NCBI RefSeq assembly: GCF_029626225.1 | Contig: NZ_JARUBP010000001.1 | Span: forward strand, 3,162,001 to 3,226,000 | Origin: Asanoa sp. WMMD1127 | GTDB lineage: Bacteria > Actinomycetota > Actinomycetes > Mycobacteriales > Micromonosporaceae | Reading direction: 5' to 3' | DNA length: 64,000 nucleotides | Shown here: positions 59,305 through 64,000 of the stretch, in pieces | Numbering within the stretch: the stretch's first letter is position 1 | Layout: the number at the start of each line of letters is the position of its first letter | The notes under the pieces: generated by a model | What the model saw: only the letters and a program-made list of their open reading frames with translations | The model's database searches: none | What the model was told of the DNA's origin: nothing | Made by a program: the position numbers and the translations under genes

Positions 59305-61259
59305 GGCAGCACCGCCTCGACCACGGTGCCCCGGCCGGCCGGCGAGCTCAGCGACAGCAGACCGCCCGCCGCCGCCACCCGGTCCGCCAGCCCGGCCAGC
59401 CCCGCGCCGGGCCGCACGACGGCGCCGCCCGGGCCGTCGTCGCTGACCCGCACCGTGAGGCGGTCGTCGAGCCGGGCCACCCGCAACCCGATTGCGCCCG
59501 GCGCGGCGTGCTTGATCGCGTTGGTCAGCGCCTCGCTCGCCACGTAGAACGCGGTCGTCGCCACGTCGTCGGGCACCGGATCCGGGCAGACCTCCAGCGC
59601 GACCGGCACCGGGGCCTTGCTGGCCAGCGACGACAACGCCGGCCCGAGACCGTCGTCCAGGCTGGACGGTCGGAGGCCGTTGGCCAGCTGCCGCAGCTCG
59701 GCGACGGCCAGCCCGAGCGAGGCGACCGACTCGTCGAGCAGCCCGTCGACGTCGACGGTCCCGTCGTCGAGATGTCGCTGCGCGAGCCGCAACGTCATGC
59801 CCAGCGACACCAACCGCTGCTGCGCGCCGTCGTGCAGGTCGCGTTCGAGCCGGCGCCGTTCGGCGTAACCGGCGTGCAGCAACCGGGCCCGGGACGACTC
59901 CACATCGGACAGCGCCCGGCGCAGCTCGATCCGCAGCGCGACGACCTCGACCAGCAGCGCGGCCGCGTCGGCGAGCTCCCGGAGCAGCTCGCGGCTGCCC
60001 ACCGTGCCCCGCAGCAGCGCGCCGATCTCGTGCCCGCCGGCCCGCACGGGCACCCGCCGGCCGGCGTCGACCGGCAGCGGCTCACCGGTCGCCGACACCA
60101 GGCCGGACGCGCCTGGCACGAGGTATCCCACGCGCAGCAACGGGTCGCGCAGCGCGGCCGCCAGGACCTCTTCGAGCTGCTCCGGGCGGGCCTGGCCGGT
60201 GTGCGTGCGGTCCCGCAGCCCCTCGATCGCCGCCAGCGCCGCCCGCCGCACGGGGTACAGCCGGCGGTCCACGGCCCGCTGGAGCCGCACCCGCAGCGGG
60301 GCCAGCACCGCCGCGCACACCGCGGTGGCGGCCGCCGCGGCGACCGGCGAGGCCCCACCCGCGCCGAGGCCGACCAGGAACGACGCGGCCGTGTAGAAGG
60401 CCAGCAGGACCGCCGTGACCAGGCCGTACGACGCGGCGGTGCTGATCGCCTTGTCCACGTCGTAGAGGTCGTGGCGGAGCAACGCGATCGCGGTCGCGGC
60501 GGGCAGCGCGAGGTAGGTGGCCGCGAGCCCGAGCAGCACCAGGTCGGCCCGGTCGGTGAGGAGGTACGAGGCCCAGCACAGCAGCAGCGTCGCCGGCAGG
60601 AACAGCGCGCCGAGGGCGAACCAGCGGACCTGGGCCCGGCGCACCGGGTCGGCGGCGCGGCGGTAGCGGACGACCATCGCCGCCACCGAGGCGACGAGCA
60701 GGCCGAGGAACACCGGCAGCAGGCCCAGCGCCACCGCCAAGGCCCAGGACGGCAGCGTGTAGAGGTGCGGCACGTGCGTGAACGGGGCCGGCAACGGGTC
60801 AGGGTCGCCCGCCGCCAGCAGGGTGAACAGGACCGGCACGGCGATCAGCCCGTAACCGACCCACCGCCAGCGCGGCCCGGGCAACCGGCCGTCCGGGAAG
60901 ATCAGCATGAGCAGGGCGGCCGGCACGTAGAGCGCCATCCACGTCCCGGGCGACATCGCCACGTACCAGTCCCAGAGCGGCAGCGACCCGGGCCGCGCCG
61001 CGACCGCCGCCGTGTAGAGGTCACCGAACGCCACCCAGATGGGCGACCCTCCGACGAGGACGAGCACCGGGCCGACCAGGTTGTGCGGCCGGCGCTGGGC
61101 GACGACCACCCCCAGCGTCGTCGAGAACAGACCCAGCACCACCGCGACGACGAAGAAGCCGGCCATCTCCGGCACCCGGACGGCGAGCAGCCCGCCGGCC
61201 ACCGCCAGAGCGGCGACGACCACTGCGAAGGCGTACGCGAACACGCGCGGTAAGGCCAT
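59292..61259 (-). CDS. LiaS/NarX-type sensor histidine kinase, membrane-embedded
   Basis: 655 aa. Residues 1-300 hold about eight helices with short loops (7TM-like sensor). A GAF-like region is possible around 330-440 (GYLVPGASGLVSATGEPLPV). Then HisKA_3 with phosphoacceptor H476 (LERDLHDGAQQRLVSLGMTL), and HATPase with ASEALTNAIKHA and GAGLAGLADRVAAAGG. It reads the membrane or a lipophilic ligand. TACCGT lies 6 bases before ATG 61259. The target genes are unknown. Confidence 0.88.
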   Translation of the reverse strand: MALPRVFAYAFAVVVAALAVAGGLLAVRVPEMAGFFVVAVVLGLFSTTLGVVVAQRRPHNLVGPVLVLVGGSPIWVAFGDLYTAAVAARPGSLPLWDWYVAMSPGTWMALYVPAALLMLIFPDGRLPGPRWRWVGYGLIAVPVLFTLLAAGDPDPLPAPFTHVPHLYTLPSWALAVALGLLPVFLGLLVASVAAMVVRYRRAADPVRRAQVRWFALGALFLPATLLLCWASYLLTDRADLVLLGLAATYLALPAATAIALLRHDLYDVDKAISTAASYGLVTAVLLAFYTAASFLVGLGAGGASPVAAAAATAVCAAVLAPLRVRLQRAVDRRLYPVRRAALAAIEGLRDRTHTGQARPEQLEEVLAAALRDPLLRVGYLVPGASGLVSATGEPLPVDAGRRVPVRAGGHEIGALLRGTVGSRELLRELADAAALLVEVVALRIELRRALSDVESSRARLLHAGYAERRRLERDLHDGAQQRLVSLGMTLRLAQRHLDDGTVDVDGLLDESVASLGLAVAELRQLANGLRPSSLDDGLGPALSSLASKAPVPVALEVCPDPVPDDVATTAFYVASEALTNAIKHAAPGAIGLRVARLDDRLTVRVSDDGPGGAVVRPGAGLAGLADRVAAAGGLLSLSSPAGRGTVVEAVLPCAS

Positions 61260-61391
61260 GGCCACACGGTAGGTGCCCGACCGCCGTCGGCATACCCGTG
61301 CCAGCACGGAGTTGTGTCCCGTACCCGTGCCGATCCGCCGGAGCCCGCCCGCGACCGACGCTTCTGGGACACCACCACCACAGGAGGAGTC

Positions 61392-61757
61392 ATGCGACGC
61401 ACCACCGGCATCACCGTCGGCCTCGTCCTCGCCGGTCTGCTCGGCGCCACCGACGCCGTCGGGTTGCTCACCGACACGGGCGACGGCCCACCCTTCGTGA
61501 TCGTCGCGGCCGGCACCGTGCTCGGCCTGCTGACGCTGGCCGGCGTCTGGTTCGGCTGGCGGGGCAGCCGCGCGGGCATCGTCACCGTCGTGGTCACCCG
61601 GCTGCTGTCGGCCCTGACCGCCGTCCCCGCGTTCTTCGTCGACGACGTGCCGGGCCCGCTGGTCGGCTTCGCGGCCGTCGGCGTCGTCGTCACGCTGATC
61701 GCGGTCGCGCTGGTCGCGCCGGCCCTGCGCCAGCCGGTCCGGGCGGGGGTCGCCTGA
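61392..61757 (+). CDS. small four-helix membrane protein
   Basis: 121 aa: four hydrophobic helices (ITVGLVLAGLLGATDAVGLL, FVIVAAGTVLGLLTLAGVWF, IVTVVVTRLLSALTAVPAFF, GFAAVGVVVTLIAVALVAPAL). Start ATG 61392 behind AGGAGGAG. One base separates it from the 461-aa membrane gene, and the two are certainly in one operon. It is divergent from the kinase gene, so the kinase-regulator pair may control it. Function unknown. Confidence 0.75.
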   Translation: MRRTTGITVGLVLAGLLGATDAVGLLTDTGDGPPFVIVAAGTVLGLLTLAGVWFGWRGSRAGIVTVVVTRLLSALTAVPAFFVDDVPGPLVGFAAVGVVVTLIAVALVAPALRQPVRAGVA

Positions 61758-61758
61758 C

Positions 61759-63144
61759 ATGGCCACGACCGTCGCACCCACGATCACCACACCCGCCACC
61801 CGTACGCGCGACCTCCGCCGCTTCTGGCGCTGGACGCTCGCGGTCCTGGCACCCCTGCCGCTGCTCGCTCTCGCGCTCGAGAACATCGCCGCGCCGTGGC
61901 CGCTCGGCGGCAACTTCGCCCGGATGGTCGCCGACGCGGCCGCCCAACCCGGGCGGGCCCAACTCGCCCTGTGGCTGTCGCTGTTCTTCAGCCTCGCCAT
62001 CGTGCCGGCGACCATGGCCGTGCTGTGGACCGCCCGTCGGGGCGCGCCGAGGCTCACGCTGGCCGCCGGCATCCTGCTGCTGCTCGCGTTCTCGGCCAGC
62101 CTGCCCGACAGCGACCTGGCCGGCGTCGTGGCGGCCGACAAGGGGCTCGACCCGACCGCGGTCGCGACGATCGACGACGCGGTCTGGTCGTTCCCCAGCG
62201 TCGGCATCCTCGCGCTGATCTTCCTGATTGGACAGACGGTCGGTTTCGTTCTGCTGGGCCTGGCGCTCTGGCGGGCCCGGGTCGTGCCGGCCTGGCTCGC
62301 CGCCGTCCTGGCGTTGTCGGGGCCGGCCCACCTGCTCGCACCCGGCGGCAACGTGGGTCCGGCGATCGCCTGGGCGATGACCGCCATCGGGTACGCGGGC
62401 GCGTCGGTCGCGCTCGTGCGCACCCGGGACGAGGACTTCGACCTGCCGGCCGCCGCGCCGGCCGGACCGGTGGCACGCGACGCCCGTACCGCCTGGCGTT
62501 GGCTCCTGGCGCTCGCCGCCGTCCCGCTCGCCGTGTTCGTCACGGTGTTTTGCTGGTTCCTGCCCTACGACGGCGACGACTCACCCCGGGAGATCTTCGA
62601 CGCGCTGGTCGCCGCCACCACCTACCAGCGGACGGCGCTGGCGGTCGGGACCGTCGTGGTGCTCACCGGGTTCGCGGGCATCCTCGCGGTCGCCTGGCAC
62701 ACCCGCCGCCGCACGCCGCTGCTCACCACGATCGGCCTGTTCCTCGCGGTGCCGGGCTACACGGCCCTGTTCGCCGGCGGCTCGTACGGCGACGTCGTCG
62801 CCTACCTGGTCGGCACGCGGCCCGGCCTGGACCGCGAGGTCGCCTTCCAGCTCACGTCGGGGATGGAGGCCAGCCCGCAGCCGAACCTGCTGGTGCTGGT
62901 GTTCGTGGCCGGCCACCTGCTGGGCACCGTGCTGGTCGGCGCGGCGCTGTGGCGGTCGCGGCTCGCGCCGACCTGGCTGGCGATCGGCTTCACGTTGTCG
63001 CAGCCGATCCACCTGACGTCGGTGCTGACGGGCATCCGCTGGATCGACCTGATCGGCTGGGGCCTGACGGCGGCCGGCTTCGCCTGGGCGGCCTGGCGAC
63101 TGATCCGCCAACCGAACGACGAGTTCGACCTGCCGCCGGTGTGA
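61759..63144 (+). CDS. membrane protein with internal duplication
   Basis: 461 aa, about twelve helices in two halves of similar order. The first half ends VGFVLLGLALWRARVVPAWL ... DEDFDLP (near 220); the second ends LGTVLVGAALWRSRLAPTWL ... NDEFDLPPV (C-terminus). The repeated LALWR, P-W-L and FDLP motifs show duplication of a ~220-residue unit. Single-unit relatives occur in actinobacteria as unnamed membrane proteins. Coupled to the 121-aa gene upstream (1 base). No active-site motif recognised. Confidence 0.8.
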   Translation: MATTVAPTITTPATRTRDLRRFWRWTLAVLAPLPLLALALENIAAPWPLGGNFARMVADAAAQPGRAQLALWLSLFFSLAIVPATMAVLWTARRGAPRLTLAAGILLLLAFSASLPDSDLAGVVAADKGLDPTAVATIDDAVWSFPSVGILALIFLIGQTVGFVLLGLALWRARVVPAWLAAVLALSGPAHLLAPGGNVGPAIAWAMTAIGYAGASVALVRTRDEDFDLPAAAPAGPVARDARTAWRWLLALAAVPLAVFVTVFCWFLPYDGDDSPREIFDALVAATTYQRTALAVGTVVVLTGFAGILAVAWHTRRRTPLLTTIGLFLAVPGYTALFAGGSYGDVVAYLVGTRPGLDREVAFQLTSGMEASPQPNLLVLVFVAGHLLGTVLVGAALWRSRLAPTWLAIGFTLSQPIHLTSVLTGIRWIDLIGWGLTAAGFAWAAWRLIRQPNDEFDLPPV

Positions 63145-63204
63145 CGGACCGGCCGGACCGGCCGCTCGCGAGGAGCGCCGCCAGGCCCGCCGGTGTGCCG
63201 GGTC

Positions 63205-63246
63205 GGCCGGCCTGGTCAGCGCGCGATGAGCGCCGCCAGGCCGGCC
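63205..63246 (-). terminator. 11-bp hairpin at the end of the glycosyltransferase gene
   Basis: GGCCGGCCTGG (63205-63215) and CCAGGCCGGCC (63236-63246) pair exactly around the stop codon at 63216. A GGACCGG repeat lies further on. It could end both convergent transcripts. Confidence 0.45.
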
Positions 63247-64000
63247 GGGCCCGGCGCCGCGAGGATCTCGGCGCCGATCCGCTCCGCCGCCTTGCGGTAG
63301 TCGGGCCGGGCCAGGACCTCGCGGACCGCCGTGCCCACCGCGTCCGCCGTGGGTGTGTCGGTCTTGAGGTTGACGCCGACGCCCGACCAGGCCACCCGCG
63401 CGCTGACCTCGATCTTGTCCTCCGAGGTGCCGGCGACGACCACCGGGACGCCGTGCCGGAGCGCGAACTGCACCCCGCCGTAGCCGCCGTTGGTGACCAT
63501 CACGTCGGTCAGGGGCAGAAGCAGGTCGTACGGCAGGTAGGAGGCGACCCGCACGTTGGGCGGCAGCGGGCCTTCGAGCGACTCCACCGGTCGGCCGCCC
63601 GTGCTGACCACCACGAGCACGTCGTCGCCGGCGAGCGCCGCCATCGTCGGGCGGATCAGCGCCGAGTAGTCCTGGTTGGCGACCGTGCCCTGGGTGACGT
63701 GCACGACCGGACGGCCGGCGGACAGCTCGCCCCACCACTCGGGCAGCGTCTCGTCGCCGGCGCCGCCCCGGCTGACCGGCCCGACGAAGTGCACGAGCCG
63801 GTCACGGTCGGGCCGCGGATATTCGAAGCCGCGCACGGTGAACTGGACGATCGCGTCCGTCCACGATGGCCAGTCGAGGACGAACCCCGGCAGGGCCCGG
63901 CCGGTCGCCGTGCGGTGCACGCGCTGCGCGTACCGTTGGACGCTTCCGAAGACGACCTTCTCCAGGGCGACGTTGAGGAATCCGTTGCGCAGGCGGCCGA
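63216..64000 (-). CDS. GT1 (MGT-type) glycosyltransferase, 3' part only
   Basis: Partial: the reading frame is open to the window end, so the N-terminus is missing; at least 261 codons are visible. The C-terminal nucleotide-sugar domain is present, with VVHVTQGTVANQD and the family motif NGGYGGVQFALRHGVPVVVAGTSEDK, in place of the HGG(x)nE/Q-type sugar site of macrolide and UGT enzymes. It probably glycosylates a small molecule or lipid. An internal GTG at 63920 is not the true start: codons before it continue in frame (GRLRNGFLNVALEK). Confidence 0.88.
   Translation of the reverse strand, partial: GRLRNGFLNVALEKVVFGSVQRYAQRVHRTATGRALPGFVLDWPSWTDAIVQFTVRGFEYPRPDRDRLVHFVGPVSRGGAGDETLPEWWGELSAGRPVVHVTQGTVANQDYSALIRPTMAALAGDDVLVVVSTGGRPVESLEGPLPPNVRVASYLPYDLLLPLTDVMVTNGGYGGVQFALRHGVPVVVAGTSEDKIEVSARVAWSGVGVNLKTDTPTADAVGTAVREVLARPDYRKAAERIGAEILAAPGPAGLAALIAR

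Noticed and set aside
59292-62543. longer reading of the sensor kinase (1083 residues)
   Set aside because: The extension beyond ATG 61259 is low-complexity and runs through the divergent membrane genes; TACCGT 6 bases before 61259 marks the start.
1-64000. tRNA, rRNA, CRISPR array, insertion sequence or prophage
   Set aside because: No cloverleaf with a conserved T-loop, spaced repeat array, transposase or phage structural gene was found while reading; a tRNA in a short gap could be missed by eye.

Overview
The window is a stretch of very GC-rich chromosome from an actinobacterium. The likely family is Micromonosporaceae (an Actinoplanes/Micromonospora-like organism). That assignment rests on base composition, the many GTG starts, SigJ-type and ECF42-type sigma factors, an AfsQ-like two-component operon, secreted actinobacterial repeat proteins and a dispersed intergenic hairpin of a kind remembered from Micromonospora-like genomes. 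No rRNA, tRNA, CRISPR array, transposase or phage gene was seen. It reads as an ordinary, densely packed chromosomal arm with small two- to four-gene operons, many divergent pairs and tail-to-tail overlaps.

Region by region. 0-4.4 kb: a SigJ-like ECF sigma factor behind a promoter that looks like its own target, an amidohydrolase, two small cytosolic proteins and a secreted M28 peptidase. 4.4-9.7 kb: a fused four-domain ABC exporter, then a three-gene membrane set (small anchored protein, HTTM-domain protein, DCC thiol protein). 10.2-17.7 kb: alanine racemase and D-Ala-D-Ala ligase joined by an unusual tandem array of the gene junction; convergent to them an AfsQ1/AfsQ2-like two-component system with a GerMN-type lipoprotein; divergent from that, cytochrome bd oxidase (cydAB). 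17.8-24.8 kb: a small peptide coupled to a Cys-rich protein, an ECF42 sigma factor with its YCII partner, two family-2 glycosyltransferases, a hydrolase and a DoxX-like protein. 24.8-30.3 kb: a NarL-type two-component pair, a DUF418 membrane protein, a stand-alone KAS III enzyme and a long-form GlyA. 30.4-35.3 kb: secreted M36 and membrane M48 metallopeptidases.

35.4-42.6 kb is a regulator-rich segment: MarR plus MFS exporter, MarR divergent from an NmrA-like oxidoreductase, and LysR divergent from an EamA exporter, with clear palindromic operators at the MarR sites. 42.6-51.4 kb: secreted beta-propeller protein, LLM flavin enzyme, OsmC-like operon, a large secreted RHS/YD-repeat protein with a short hydrophobic tip followed at once by a small membrane protein (candidate immunity), and a secreted three-repeat protein. 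51.7-64 kb: a ClpC-type ATPase lacking its middle domain, a phosphotransferase-fold protein, a DLH hydrolase plus ArsR operon divergent from an S41 protease across a 28-bp palindrome, a secreted tandem-repeat protein, a LiaS-type two-component pair, two membrane proteins (one an internal duplication) and the 3' part of a GT1 glycosyltransferase.

Across the window at least 15 starts have a TANNNT hexamer 6-9 bases upstream and no Shine-Dalgarno sequence, so much of the transcription is probably leaderless; this was used to choose several starts. The most unusual things are the alr-ddl junction array, the RHS tip with its candidate immunity gene, the concentric MarR operators, the M-domain-less ClpC and a 17-bp inverted repeat ahead of the beta-propeller gene.
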